From Geopseudomonas sagittaria (GTDB taxonomy: Bacteria; Pseudomonadota; Gammaproteobacteria; Pseudomonadales; Pseudomonadaceae), in contig NZ_FOXM01000007.1 in assembly GCF_900115715.1 (NCBI RefSeq), forward strand, positions 124,001 to 188,000: DNA of 64,000 bases, read 5' to 3'. Positions 53,763-62,798 of this stretch are shown in pieces (within the stretch, counting starts at the first letter, position 1; the number at the start of each line of letters is the position of its first letter). A program made the position numbers and the translations under genes. The notes below the pieces were generated by a model, which did no database searches, had not been told where the DNA came from, and saw nothing but the letters and a program-made list of their open reading frames with translations.

Positions 53763-54485
53763 TCAGCGATTCCCGAGGGTGGCGATGGCCAAACCGGGAA
53801 AGTCTGTGATCAGGCTGTCCACGCCCAGGTCGGCGAGCCGGCGCATCAGCGCCGGTTCGTTGACCGTCCATACCGACACGTGCAGTCCCTGCTGCTGCGC
53901 CCGGCGCAGGCGCTCCGGGCTGCACAGCGTCCAGTTCAGCGCCAGCAGGCTGCATTCATAGCGCTGCGCCACCTTCAGCGGATCGAGCCAGGCGTACTCG
54001 GCCACCAGGCCGCGCGCCAGCTGCGGCGCCAGCTCCTGCAGGGCGCGTAGCACGCTGCGCGAGCTGCTGGTGACGGTCACCTTGCCATCCAGCCCGAACT
54101 CGCCGGTCAGCGCGGCAATCGCCTGGACGATGCGCTCGGCACGGAACGGCGAGGCGCTTTTCACTTCGAGTTGCCAGTGCTCGAAGGGGCAGTGGGCGAA
54201 CAGCGTGCGCAGGCGCGGAATCGGGCAGGGCTGCGGCCAGGCCGGGCCGGCGGCGCGGGCATCGAGCTGCTCGAGCTCGGCGGCACTGTAGCGGGCGACC
54301 TTGCCGCGCTGGCCGGTGGTGCGCTTGAGGGTGGGGTCGTGGATCACCATCAGCTCGTCGTCGGCGGACAGGTGCAGATCCAGCTCGCAGCGCGTCACGC
54401 CCTGCTCGAGACAGCGCTGGAAGCTGGCGAGGGTATTTTCCGGGCACTCGCCCCGGGCGCCGCGATGGCCGTAGATGAGGGGCAC
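53763..54485 (-). CDS. Glycerophosphodiester phosphodiesterase
   Basis: A 240-residue TIM-barrel enzyme. The catalytic start is YGHRGARGECPENTLASF, then ELDLHLSADDELMVIHDPTL (metal-binding Glu, Asp and His), WQLEVKSAS, and near the end VWTVNEPALMRRLADLGVD, SLITDFPG. It has no signal peptide, so it is a cytoplasmic GlpQ/UgpQ-type enzyme that releases glycerol-3-phosphate from glycerophosphodiesters. I use the GTG at 54485 because AAGGAG lies five bases upstream and the protein then begins VPLIYGHRG. It converges with sthA. Confidence 0.9.
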   Translation of the reverse strand: MPLIYGHRGARGECPENTLASFQRCLEQGVTRCELDLHLSADDELMVIHDPTLKRTTGQRGKVARYSAAELEQLDARAAGPAWPQPCPIPRLRTLFAHCPFEHWQLEVKSASPFRAERIVQAIAALTGEFGLDGKVTVTSSSRSVLRALQELAPQLARGLVAEYAWLDPLKVAQRYECSLLALNWTLCSPERLRRAQQQGLHVSVWTVNEPALMRRLADLGVDSLITDFPGLAIATLGNR

Positions 54486-54712
54486 GACGGCTCCTTGAAC
54501 GTGGGGTTGAGGTTGTCTTCTATCACGGCGCAGGGGCTTTGGGGAGAGCCCGCCGCGTGGCCCTGGCCCTGGCTGGCGGTGCGCGCCGCCCGGTGTTGCG
54601 GTAGACTGCCGCCGGTCCGGCGAACTGCCGGCCAGTGCAGTGGTCTGTAAGCAGTCGCAGCCCACGCAGTGACAAACGGACGTCTTCCTTTCGCCTGCAA
54701 AGCAGCCCAAGC

Positions 54713-55960
54713 ATGTTCAGACCCTTATCCGTCTTTATCGGCATGCGCTACACGCGTGCCAAGCGTCGCAATCATTTCATTTCGTTCATTTCCCTGACTT
54801 CGATGGTCGGTCTCGCCCTCGGCGTGCTGGTGATGATCCTGGTGCTGTCGGTGATGAACGGTTTCGACCGCGAGCTGCGCACGCGCATCCTCGGCATGGT
54901 GCCGCACGCGACCATCAGCAGCTACCAGCCGCTCGACGACTGGCGGGCGCTGGCCGGTCAGGTGGCCAAGCATCCCGAGGTGGTGGCGGTGGCGCCGTTC
55001 AGCCAGCTGCAGGGCATGCTCACCCACAGCGGCGGCGTGCAGCCGGTGCTGGTCAACGCGGTGCTGCCGGAGGCGGAGAAGAGCGTCTCGATCATCGATC
55101 AGCACATGGTTCAGGGTCGCCTGGATGACCTGCAGAGCGGCGAGTTCGGCATCGTCGTCGGCGAGATCACCGCGCGGCGCTTCCGGGTCAATGTCGGCGA
55201 CAAGCTGACCTTCATCCTCCCCGAGGCCTCGGTGACCCCGGCAGGAGTGTTCCCGCGCCTCAAGCGCTTCACCGTGGTCGGCGTGTTCAAGGTCGGCGCC
55301 GAACTGGACAGCTCGCTGGCGCTGATCCACATCGGCGATGCCGCGCGCCTGTCGCGCTGGCAGGAGAACCAGGTGGAGGGCGTGCGTCTCAAGCTCAAGG
55401 ACCTGTTCAAGGCGCCGCAGGTGGCCTGGGAGATTGCCGGCAGCTTCGGCAGCGAGGATTACGTCGCCCGCGACTGGACGCGCAGCCACGGCAGCCTGTT
55501 CCAGGCGATCCAGATGGAGAAGACCATGATCGGCCTGTTGCTGCTGCTGATCGTCGCGGTGGCCGCGTTCAACATCATCTCCACCCTGGTCATGGTGGTG
55601 ACCGACAAGAAGGCCGATATCGCCATCCTGCGCACCCTGGGCATGACGCCTCGGCAGATCATGCTGGTGTTCATGGTCCAGGGCACGGTGATCGGCGTGG
55701 TCGGCACCCTGATCGGTGGCGTGCTCGGGGTGATTTCCGCACTCAACGTCACCGCCTGGGTCGCCGCGCTGGAGAATCTGCTCGGGCAGAAGTTCCTCAG
55801 TTCGGACGTGTACTTCATCAACTACCTGCCCTCGCAGCTGCGCGTCGAGGATGTGGTGCTGATCTGCTCGGCGGCGCTGCTGATGAGCTTCTTCGCCACC
55901 CTGTACCCGGCCTGGCGCGCGGCGCGTACCCAGCCTGCGGAGGCTCTGCGTTATGAGTAA
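54713..55960 (+). CDS. lolC: Lipoprotein-releasing ABC transporter permease (LolC/LolE, possibly LolF-like)
   Basis: A 415-residue inner-membrane permease: one N-terminal helix ([20 protein letters not shown]), a large periplasmic domain, and three C-terminal helices ending in [18 protein letters not shown]. The periplasmic part includes the segment [17 protein letters not shown], which resembles the LolA-binding hook of LolC/LolF. The LolCDE complex extracts outer-membrane lipoproteins and passes them to LolA. Only one permease gene accompanies lolD here; P. aeruginosa has lolC-lolD-lolE. The ATG at 54713 ([17 protein letters not shown]) is the family start. Confidence 0.92.
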   Translation: MFRPLSVFIGMRYTRAKRRNHFISFISLTSMVGLALGVLVMILVLSVMNGFDRELRTRILGMVPHATISSYQPLDDWRALAGQVAKHPEVVAVAPFSQLQGMLTHSGGVQPVLVNAVLPEAEKSVSIIDQHMVQGRLDDLQSGEFGIVVGEITARRFRVNVGDKLTFILPEASVTPAGVFPRLKRFTVVGVFKVGAELDSSLALIHIGDAARLSRWQENQVEGVRLKLKDLFKAPQVAWEIAGSFGSEDYVARDWTRSHGSLFQAIQMEKTMIGLLLLLIVAVAAFNIISTLVMVVTDKKADIAILRTLGMTPRQIMLVFMVQGTVIGVVGTLIGGVLGVISALNVTAWVAALENLLGQKFLSSDVYFINYLPSQLRVEDVVLICSAALLMSFFATLYPAWRAARTQPAEALRYE

Positions 55961-56645
55961 TGACAAGGCGGTACTGCAGTGCCGCAACCTCGGCAAGCGT
56001 TACGAGGAGGGCCCGCAGTCGGTGGAGGTGCTCGCCGGAGTCGAGCTGGTCCTGCAGCCCGGCGAGCGGGTGGCCATCGTCGGCAGCTCGGGCTCGGGCA
56101 AGACCACGCTGCTCAACCTGCTCGGCGGCCTGGATACGCCCAGCGAGGGCAGCGTCTGGCTGGCCGGCGAAGAACTGTCGGCGCTCAACGAGAAGGCCCG
56201 CGGCCTGTTGCGCAACCGTGCGATGGGCTTCGTCTACCAGTTCCACCACCTGCTGCCGGAGTTCAGTGCCCTGGAAAACGTGTGCATGCCGCTGCTGATC
56301 GGGCGGATGCCGATCGGTGAGGCGCGCGAGAAGGCGCGTGCGTTGCTGGAGCGGGTCGGCCTCGGTCATCGCCTGGGCCACAAGCCGGCGGAGCTGTCCG
56401 GCGGTGAACGCCAGCGGGTGGCGATTGCCCGTGCGCTGGTCAATCGACCGGCGCTGGTGCTGCTCGACGAGCCGACCGGCAACCTCGATCAGCACACCGC
56501 GAAGGGCATCCAGGAGCTGATGCAGGAGCTGAGCACCTCGCTGCACACCGCCTTCCTGGTGGTGACCCACGACATTGCCCTGGCGCGGCAGATGGATCGC
56601 ATCCTGCGCCTGGAAGGCGGACGGCTGGTGGTCGCGGAAGAGTAA
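55953..56645 (+). CDS. lolD: Lipoprotein-releasing system ATP-binding protein
   Basis: A 230-residue ABC ATPase of the MacB/LolD group. Walker A is [19 protein letters not shown]-loop [14 protein letters not shown], signature [15 protein letters not shown] and Walker [13 protein letters not shown]. It powers lipoprotein extraction with the permease encoded just upstream, overlapping it by eight bases. It ends 59 bases before the convergent DUF2062 gene. No lolE follows. Confidence 0.95.
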   Translation: MSNDKAVLQCRNLGKRYEEGPQSVEVLAGVELVLQPGERVAIVGSSGSGKTTLLNLLGGLDTPSEGSVWLAGEELSALNEKARGLLRNRAMGFVYQFHHLLPEFSALENVCMPLLIGRMPIGEAREKARALLERVGLGHRLGHKPAELSGGERQRVAIARALVNRPALVLLDEPTGNLDQHTAKGIQELMQELSTSLHTAFLVVTHDIALARQMDRILRLEGGRLVVAEE

Positions 56646-56650
56646 AGGAT

Positions 56651-56670
56651 GCGCCGCCTTCGTGCGGCGC
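56651..56670. repeat. 7-bp hairpin after lolD
   Basis: GCGCCGC and GCGGCGC flank CTTCGT five bases after the lolD stop. No T-run follows. It lies where lolE would begin in P. aeruginosa. Confidence 0.45.
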
Positions 56671-56704
56671 ACCCTGTTCGCCGGGCGCGGGGCGGCTCCA
56701 GGGG

Positions 56705-57226
56705 CTATTGCTGGCGGCGCAGAAGCTGGCGCTTCTGCCAGCTGCGCCGCACCCACCAGCGCCAGTAGAGCATGGTCAGGCTGTAGCCGAGGATGGCGAA
56801 GACCACGGCGCACACGAACGAGCCGAGCAGCAGCGGTTGCCAGAGTGCACCGAGTTCGGCGGTGATCCACTCCATGCTCAGGTGCTCGGGCAGGGTGATC
56901 GGCGGCAGCTGCATCAGCCACGCGCCCAGCTTGTAGGTGCAGTAGAACACCGGAGGCATGGTGATCGGATTGGTCAGCCAGACCAGGCCGATGGAGATCG
57001 GCAGATTGGCGCGCAGGGGGATCGCCAGAGAAGCGGCGGCGAGCATCTGCATCGGCATCGGGATCATCGCCCAGAACAGGCCGATGGCCATGGCCCGGGC
57101 CACCGAGTGGCGATTGAGGTGCCAGAGGTTGGCGTCATGGATCAGGTGGCCGAGAAAGCGCAGGGACTTGTTGCCCCTGATGCGCTCCGGGTCAGGCATG
57201 TATCGCTTGAAAATACGGCGCGGCAT
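56705..57226 (-). CDS. DUF2062-family membrane protein
   Basis: A 173-residue protein with about three membrane helices: HSVARAMAIGLFWAMIPMPM, ANLPISIGLVWLTNPITMPP and LLLGSFVCAVVFAILGYSLT. The N-P-I-T-M-P-P stretch is typical of DUF2062. The N-terminus (MPRRIFKRYMPDPERIRGNK) is basic and cytoplasmic. The function is unknown. It diverges from comEC, as PA2985 does. Confidence 0.85.
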   Translation of the reverse strand: MPRRIFKRYMPDPERIRGNKSLRFLGHLIHDANLWHLNRHSVARAMAIGLFWAMIPMPMQMLAAASLAIPLRANLPISIGLVWLTNPITMPPVFYCTYKLGAWLMQLPPITLPEHLSMEWITAELGALWQPLLLGSFVCAVVFAILGYSLTMLYWRWWVRRSWQKRQLLRRQQ

Positions 57227-57375
57227 TGGGGTACTCGGCGGAGATTAAGCGCCCGTATTATGCACAGAATCGGTTGCCGATGGATCTGCCGGAACAAATT
57301 TCCGGACGGCTTGTCGGTCATTCTGTAACAGGGTTTCACCAGCGCCGCCTGCCGGCCTGTTCAAGGATGAACATC

Positions 57376-59601
57376 ATGCGATTGGGAATGATCGCTCTCT
57401 GTAGCGGGCTGCTGTGCCTGCGTTTCCTGCCGGTGTTGCCGGGCAGTGGCGCTCTGCTCATGCTGACGGTGTTGGGCGCGGCCCTGCTGGTGTCGCGCTT
57501 CCATCCGTTCGGATTGTTCCTGCTCGGTCTGGCCTGGGCCTGCACCTCGGCGCAGTGGGCGCTGGACGACCGGCTGCCGAGCGAGCTGGACGGCCAGACC
57601 CTATGGCTCCAGGGCCGGGTCACGGGCCTGCCGGAGGCGGATGCGGGGGTCGTGCGCTTCTATCTGGAGGCGGCCGAGTCGCGTCGCACGGCGTTGCCGC
57701 AGCGCCTGCGGCTGTCCTGGTACGGCGCGCCACCACTGGCCGCCGGCGAGGTCTGGCGCCTGGCCGTGCGCCTCAAGCGTCCGCGTGGCCTGGTCAATCC
57801 GCATGCCTTCGATTACGAGGCCTGGCTCACCGCGCGGCGTATCGGCGCCACCGGTACGGTCAAGGCCGGCGAGCGGCTGCACGCCGTCGACGGACCGTCG
57901 GGCTGGCGCGACAGTCTGCGCCGCCGCCTGCTGGCGGTGGAGGCGCGCGGCCGCGAGGGCACCCTGGCGGCGCTGGTGCTGGGTGACGGCTCGGGGCTGA
58001 GCGACGCCGACTGGCAGATCCTGCAGGCCACCGGCACCGTCCATCTGCTGGTGATCTCCGGGCAGCATGTGGCGCTGCTCGGCGGACTGCTCTATGCGCT
58101 GGTGCTCGGACTGTTCCGTCTCGGCTGGTGGCCGCGCCAGTGGCCCTGGCTGTCGTTCGCCTGCGGGCTGGCCATGCTCGGCGCGCTGGGCTACGGGCTG
58201 CTGGCCGGTTTCGAGGTGCCGGTGCAGCGGGCCTGCGCCATGCTCGCCGTGTTGCTGTTGTGGCGCTGGCGCTTTCGCCATCTGGGCGTGTGGTTGCCGC
58301 TGCTGGTGGCGTTGACTCTGCTGCTGCTGGCCGAGCCGCTGGCCAGCCTGCAGCCGGGCTTCTGGCTGTCGTTCGCCGCGGTGGCGCTGCTGGCCTGGTG
58401 TTTCAGCGGAAGGCTGGGACCTCCGGCCGCCTGGCAGGTGTTGCTGCGCGCGCAGTGGGCGATGGCGCTGGGGTTGTTGCCGCTGTTGTTGGCATTGGGA
58501 TTGCCGGTCAGCACCAGTGGCCCGCTGGCCAACCTGCTGGCCGTGCCCTGGGTCGGTATTGCGGTGGTGCCGCTGGCGTTGCTCGGCACCCTGCTGCTGT
58601 CGCTGCCCGGGGTGGGCGGCAGTCTGTTGTGGCTCGCCGGCATACAGCTGGAGCTGCTGTTTGCCCTGCTGGCCTGGCTGGCCGAGCTGGCGCCGGCCCT
58701 GCAGTTGACGGCAGCCCCGGGGTGGGCGGTATTGCTCGGCATGCTGGGGGTGTTGCTGGCGCTGTCGCCGGTGGGCGTGCCGGTGCGCCTGTTCGGCGCA
58801 CTGATGCTACTGCCGCTGCTGTGGCCGCCAGTGGTGGCGGTGCCTGACGGGCAGGCCGAGGTGCACCTGCTGGATGTCGGCCAGGGTCTGGCGGTGCTGG
58901 TGCGCACGCGCAGGCATGAGGCGTTGTACGACGCGGGGCCGGCCAGTCGCAGTTTCGACAGTGGCGAAAAGGTGGTGCTGCCGACCCTGCGCGGTCTCGG
59001 CGTGCGACAGCTGGATCTGCTGCTGCTCAGCCACGCCGATCAGGATCACGCCGGCGGAGCGGCGGCGCTGCTGGCCGGATTGCCGGTGACACGCTTGCTC
59101 AGTGGCGAGGCGCCGGCTCTGCAGCTGTCCCGGCCCGCCGAGGCCTGCCGCGATGGCGAGCGCTGGCAATGGGATGGCGTGCAATTCACCACCTGGGTCT
59201 GGAGTACGGCGACCAATGCCAACGATGCCTCCTGCGTGCTGTTGGTCGAGGCACAGGGCGAGCGCCTGCTGCTGACCGGCGACATCGGCGTCGCCGGTGA
59301 GCGACATCTGCTGGACAGTGGGCGGGATCTGCACGCCGACTGGCTGCTGGCGGCTCATCACGGCAGTCGCAGCTCCTCCTCGGCCGCCTTCGTTGCCGCG
59401 GTGGCGCCAAGGGCCGTGCTGTTTTCCCGTGGTTGGCTCAATTCGTTCGGCCACCCCCATCCGTCGGTGGTAGCGCGTTATCGGGCGGCGGGTGCCCGTC
59501 TGCACGACACCGCTGGCGAGGGCGCGCTGCGCATTCGGCTCGGACGTCATGGAGCGCTTGCCGGCGAGCGCGGTGAATCGCGCTTCTGGCGGGAAAAATG
59601 A
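57376..59601 (+). CDS. comEC: ComEC/Rec2-family DNA uptake channel protein
   Basis: A 741-residue inner-membrane protein. The N-terminal helices are followed by an OB-like domain (LDGQTLWLQGRVTGLPEADA), then the competence membrane domain (LQATGTVHLLVISGQHVALL, many helices). The C-terminal metallo-beta-lactamase-like domain reads VHLLDVGQGLAVLV, LLLSHADQDHAGG and AAHHGSRSSSS. It should carry single-stranded DNA across the inner membrane in natural transformation. I prefer the ATG at 57376, eight bases after AAGGA; the ATG at 57367 follows that motif directly. Confidence 0.92.
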   Translation: MRLGMIALCSGLLCLRFLPVLPGSGALLMLTVLGAALLVSRFHPFGLFLLGLAWACTSAQWALDDRLPSELDGQTLWLQGRVTGLPEADAGVVRFYLEAAESRRTALPQRLRLSWYGAPPLAAGEVWRLAVRLKRPRGLVNPHAFDYEAWLTARRIGATGTVKAGERLHAVDGPSGWRDSLRRRLLAVEARGREGTLAALVLGDGSGLSDADWQILQATGTVHLLVISGQHVALLGGLLYALVLGLFRLGWWPRQWPWLSFACGLAMLGALGYGLLAGFEVPVQRACAMLAVLLLWRWRFRHLGVWLPLLVALTLLLLAEPLASLQPGFWLSFAAVALLAWCFSGRLGPPAAWQVLLRAQWAMALGLLPLLLALGLPVSTSGPLANLLAVPWVGIAVVPLALLGTLLLSLPGVGGSLLWLAGIQLELLFALLAWLAELAPALQLTAAPGWAVLLGMLGVLLALSPVGVPVRLFGALMLLPLLWPPVVAVPDGQAEVHLLDVGQGLAVLVRTRRHEALYDAGPASRSFDSGEKVVLPTLRGLGVRQLDLLLLSHADQDHAGGAAALLAGLPVTRLLSGEAPALQLSRPAEACRDGERWQWDGVQFTTWVWSTATNANDASCVLLVEAQGERLLLTGDIGVAGERHLLDSGRDLHADWLLAAHHGSRSSSSAAFVAAVAPRAVLFSRGWLNSFGHPHPSVVARYRAAGARLHDTAGEGALRIRLGRHGALAGERGESRFWREK

Positions 59602-59672
59602 GAACGGCGGCGGGCGGCAGGGTGGCGACGCTGTGCTAGAGTGGCGCCACTTTTTCGAGGGGGTTGGCAACT

Positions 59673-60308
59673 GTGTGGGAACTGGTCAAAGCCGGCGGCT
59701 GGATGATGCTGCCGATCATTCTCTGTTCTATCGCCGCTATCGGCATCAGTGCCGAGCGCCTGTGGACTCTGCGTCCGGCACGGATCACGCCGGCCAATCT
59801 GCTCGGCCAGGTCTGGCGCTGGATTCAGGACAAGCAGCTGGACGGCCAGAAGCTCAAGGAGCTGCGCGCCTCATCGCCGCTGGGCGAGGTGCTGGCCGCC
59901 GGCCTGGCCAACTCCAAGCATGGTCGCGAGGTGATGAAGGAATGCATCGAGGAGGCGGCCGCCCGGGTCATCCATGAGCTGGAACGCTACCTCAACGCCC
60001 TGGGCACTATCGCCGCCATCGCACCGCTGCTCGGCCTGCTCGGTACCGTGCTGGGCATGATCGAGATCTTCAGCGGCTTCATGGGCAGCGGCATGGCCAA
60101 TGCGCCGGTGCTCGCCGGCGGCATTTCCAAGGCCCTGATCACCACCGCGGCCGGCCTGTTCGTCGGCATTCCGGCCCTGTTCTTCCATCGCTACCTGCAG
60201 CGTCGCGTCGACGAGCTGGTGGTGGGCATGGAACAGGAGGCCATCCGCCTGGTGGAAGTGGTGCAGGGCGACCGTGACGTCGATCTGGGCGAGGGCGGCA
60301 AGCGGTGA
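59673..60308 (+). CDS. exbB: ExbB/TolQ-type proton channel protein
   Basis: A 211-residue inner-membrane protein with three helices. Helix 1 is [20 protein letters not shown]. Helices 2 and 3 carry [20 protein letters not shown] and [20 protein letters not shown], the conserved ExbB/MotA/TolQ channel motif. It uses the proton gradient with ExbD to energise an envelope process. No tonB is nearby; instead it lies at the head of an lpxK-kdsB-murB cluster, so the partner is unclear. I use the GTG at 59673 (GAGGGGG upstream); the TTG at 59664 would add three residues. Confidence 0.9.
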   Translation: MWELVKAGGWMMLPIILCSIAAIGISAERLWTLRPARITPANLLGQVWRWIQDKQLDGQKLKELRASSPLGEVLAAGLANSKHGREVMKECIEEAAARVIHELERYLNALGTIAAIAPLLGLLGTVLGMIEIFSGFMGSGMANAPVLAGGISKALITTAAGLFVGIPALFFHRYLQRRVDELVVGMEQEAIRLVEVVQGDRDVDLGEGGKR

Positions 60309-60736
60309 AATTGCGGCGCAAACCACGGGAGAACGTCGAGATCGGCCTGGCGCCGCTGATCGACGTGGTGTTCATCCTGCTGCTGTTCTTCGTGGTGACC
60401 ACCACCTTCACCCGCGAGACCCAGCTGAAGATCGACCTGCCGGAAGCCGACAGCGCGACGCCGGTGGAGGAAGCCCAGCTCAAGCAGCTGGAAGTCATGA
60501 TCGCTGCCGACGGCAGCTATTCGCTCAACGGCCAGAGCCTGGTCAAGAGCGACCTGGCGACCCTGAGCAGTGCGCTGCAGAAGGAGTCGGCGGGCGACAG
60601 CAGCCTACCTCTGGTGATCAGCGCCGATGCGCGTACTCCGCACCAGGCGGTGATCACGGCGATGGACGCGGCCGGCAAGTTGGGCTTTTCCCGTCTGCGC
60701 ATCACCACGGTCGAAGCGCAGCCGGCCCAGCCCTGA
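60305..60736 (+). CDS. exbD: ExbD/TolR-type protein
   Basis: A 143-residue protein with one transmembrane helix, [19 protein letters not shown], holding the channel Asp, and a periplasmic domain ([20 protein letters not shown]). It pairs with ExbB. The GTG start overlaps the exbB stop (GTGA), and its TGA shares a base with the lpxK ATG, so three genes are translationally linked. Confidence 0.93.
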   Translation: MKLRRKPRENVEIGLAPLIDVVFILLLFFVVTTTFTRETQLKIDLPEADSATPVEEAQLKQLEVMIAADGSYSLNGQSLVKSDLATLSSALQKESAGDSSLPLVISADARTPHQAVITAMDAAGKLGFSRLRITTVEAQPAQP

Positions 60737-61734
60737 TGAGTATCGCCGAGCGTCTGACGGTGGCCTGGTATCAAGGCCATCCGGCCCTGGTCCTGCTGCG
60801 TCCGCTGGAGGCGCTGTACCGGCGGGTGCAGCGCCGCCGGCGCGCCGACTTCCTCAGTGGCCGCAAGCCGGCCTGGCGTGCGCCGGTGCCGGTGATCGTG
60901 GTCGGCAACATCACCGTCGGCGGTACCGGCAAGACGCCGATGATTCTCTGGCTGATCGAACACTGCCGCGCCCGCGGGCTGCGCGTCGGCGTGGTCAGTC
61001 GCGGCTACGGCGCCACGCCGCCCTGTCTGCCCTGGCGGGTGCGCGCCGGGCAGGCGGCCGGCGAGGCCGGCGACGAGCCGCTGATGATCGTCGAGCGCAG
61101 CGGGGTGGCGCTGATGATCGACCCCGATCGCCCACGCGCGGTGCAGGCGCTGCTCGAGCAGGAGCCGCTGGACCTGATCCTCAGCGACGACGGCCTGCAG
61201 CACTATCGGCTGGCCCGCGATCTCGAGCTGGTGCTGATCGATGCCGCCCGCGGCCTCGGCAATCGCCGCTGCCTGCCGGCCGGTCCGCTGCGCGAGCCGC
61301 TGGAGCGCCTGGGCGAAGTGGACGCCTGCCTGCTCAATGGGGCTGCCGGCGACGGCGAGGCCGGCTTTGCCTTCAACCTGCGCCCCAGCGCCCTGGTCAA
61401 CCTGGCCAGCGGCGAGCGCCGCCCGCTCGACAGTCTGCCTGCGGGCCAGGCGGTGCACGCGGTGGCCGGTATCGGCAATCCGCAGCGTTTCTTCACGACC
61501 CTCGAGGCGCTACACTGGCGCCCGGTTCCGCATGCCTTTGCCGACCACGCGAGCTACAGCCGCGAGGATCTGCGCTTCAGTCCGGCCCTGCCGTTGCTGA
61601 TGACCGAGAAGGATGCGGTGAAATGCCGGGCATTTGCCGCCGATGACTGGTGGTATCTGGCGGTCGATGGTCTGCCGTCACCGGCCTTCGTGGCCTGGTT
61701 CGACGCCCAGCTCGAGCGCCTGCTGCCACGCTGA
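60736..61734 (+). CDS. lpxK: Tetraacyldisaccharide 4'-kinase LpxK
   Basis: A 332-residue membrane-associated kinase that phosphorylates the 4' position of the lipid A precursor. The P-loop is [20 protein letters not shown] at about residues 55-74. Other markers are [40 protein letters not shown] and [12 protein letters not shown]. It follows exbD with a one-base overlap and precedes a small Trm112-like gene. Confidence 0.96.
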   Translation: MSIAERLTVAWYQGHPALVLLRPLEALYRRVQRRRRADFLSGRKPAWRAPVPVIVVGNITVGGTGKTPMILWLIEHCRARGLRVGVVSRGYGATPPCLPWRVRAGQAAGEAGDEPLMIVERSGVALMIDPDRPRAVQALLEQEPLDLILSDDGLQHYRLARDLELVLIDAARGLGNRRCLPAGPLREPLERLGEVDACLLNGAAGDGEAGFAFNLRPSALVNLASGERRPLDSLPAGQAVHAVAGIGNPQRFFTTLEALHWRPVPHAFADHASYSREDLRFSPALPLLMTEKDAVKCRAFAADDWWYLAVDGLPSPAFVAWFDAQLERLLPR

Positions 61735-61774
61735 CGCCGGCGGTCCCCCTGATGTGTCACCCCAGGACTGGACC

Positions 61775-61960
61775 ATGGACCCGAAACTTCTCGATATTCT
61801 CGCCTGCCCGCTGTGCAAGGGCCCCCTCAAGCTCAGCGACGACAAGTCTGAGCTGATCTGCAAGGCCGACGCCCTGGCCTTTCCGGTGCGCGACGGCATC
61901 CCGGTGATGCTGGAAGGCGAGGCGCGCACCCTCACCGTCGACGAGCGTCTCGACAAATGA
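61775..61960 (+). CDS. Trm112-family small protein (YcaR/UPF0434)
   Basis: A 61-residue protein: [20 protein letters not shown] then [20 protein letters not shown]. It is the YcaR/UPF0434 type. The zinc-ribbon-like C-x2-C (CPLC) is present, but a second pair is reduced to one Cys (ICK). In many gammaproteobacteria it lies between lpxK and kdsB, as here. The function is unknown. It overlaps kdsB by four bases. Confidence 0.9.
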   Translation: MDPKLLDILACPLCKGPLKLSDDKSELICKADALAFPVRDGIPVMLEGEARTLTVDERLDK

Positions 61961-62721
61961 GCATGGACTTCGTCGTCGTCATTCCCGCCCGTTACGCCTC
62001 CACCCGTCTGCCCGGCAAGCCGCTGCAGGACATCGCCGGCAAGCCGATGATCCAGCACGTCTGGGAGCAGGCCAGCAAGAGTGCGGCCAGTCGCGTGGTG
62101 GTGGCCACCGACGATGCGCGCATCGTCGAGGCCTGCCAGGCTTTCGGTGCCGAGGTGCTGCTGACCCGCGCCGACCACAATTCCGGCACCGACCGGCTGG
62201 CCGAGGTGGCCAGCCAGCTGGGCCTGGCCAGCGACGCCATCGTGGTTAACGTCCAGGGCGATGAGCCGCTGATTCCGCCGGCGATCATCGACCAGGTGGC
62301 CGCCAACCTGGCGGCCCATCCCGAGGCGGGCATCGCCACCCTGGGCGAGCCGTTGCATGACGCGGCCCAGCTGTTCAATCCCAACGTGGTCAAGCTGGTC
62401 GCCGATGCCCGCGGTCTGGCGCTGACCTTCAGTCGTGCGCCGCTGCCCTGGGCGCGCGACGCCTTCGCCGCCGGCCGCGAGCAGCTGCCGCAAGGCGTGC
62501 CGTTTCGCCGCCATATCGGCATCTACGCCTACCGCGCCGGTTTCCTCCACGACTTCGTCGCCTGGGGCCCGTGCTGGCTGGAAGACACCGAGTGCCTCGA
62601 GCAGCTGCGCGCGCTCTGGCATGGCGTGCGCATCCATGTCGCCGACGCTCTCGAGGCGCCGCCGGCCGGGGTCGACACGCCGGAAGACCTGCAGCGTGTG
62701 CGTCAGCTGTTGGGAGCCTGA
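61957..62721 (+). CDS. kdsB: 3-deoxy-manno-octulosonate cytidylyltransferase
   Basis: A 254-residue nucleotidyltransferase that makes CMP-Kdo for lipopolysaccharide inner core. The CTP-binding start is [27 protein letters not shown]-like [24 protein letters not shown], and [15 protein letters not shown] are typical. The start overlaps the Trm112-like stop (ATGA). Directly after it comes a 24-codon ORF instead of ptpA. Confidence 0.96.
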   Translation: MSMDFVVVIPARYASTRLPGKPLQDIAGKPMIQHVWEQASKSAASRVVVATDDARIVEACQAFGAEVLLTRADHNSGTDRLAEVASQLGLASDAIVVNVQGDEPLIPPAIIDQVAANLAAHPEAGIATLGEPLHDAAQLFNPNVVKLVADARGLALTFSRAPLPWARDAFAAGREQLPQGVPFRRHIGIYAYRAGFLHDFVAWGPCWLEDTECLEQLRALWHGVRIHVADALEAPPAGVDTPEDLQRVRQLLGA

Positions 62722-62723
62722 GC

Positions 62724-62798
62724 ATGCGCCTGTCGTTGATTGGTCCCGGCAGTCTCTGTCGCGCAGCCGCGATCGAAGCGATCCGGGAGGTCCTGTGA
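62724..62798 (+). pseudogene. 24-codon ORF in the ptpA position, possible remnant
   Basis: The ORF begins two bases after kdsB and has its own Shine-Dalgarno (GGGAG, seven bases upstream). It ends in GTGA, overlapping the murB start. The first residues MRLSLIGPGSLCRAA loosely mimic the low-molecular-weight phosphotyrosine phosphatase start M-R-V-L-F-V-C-L-G-N-I-C-R-S-P, but the nucleophile Cys is Gly. In P. aeruginosa the 150-odd-residue ptpA lies exactly here. It may be a deletion remnant kept because it couples translation from kdsB to murB. The resemblance is weak, and a chance leader ORF cannot be excluded. Confidence 0.5.

Noticed and set aside
57226-57375. 50-codon N-terminal extension of comEC
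   Set aside because: It overlaps the divergent DUF2062 start region and is not hydrophobic or family-like; the ATG at 57376 has a good Shine-Dalgarno.
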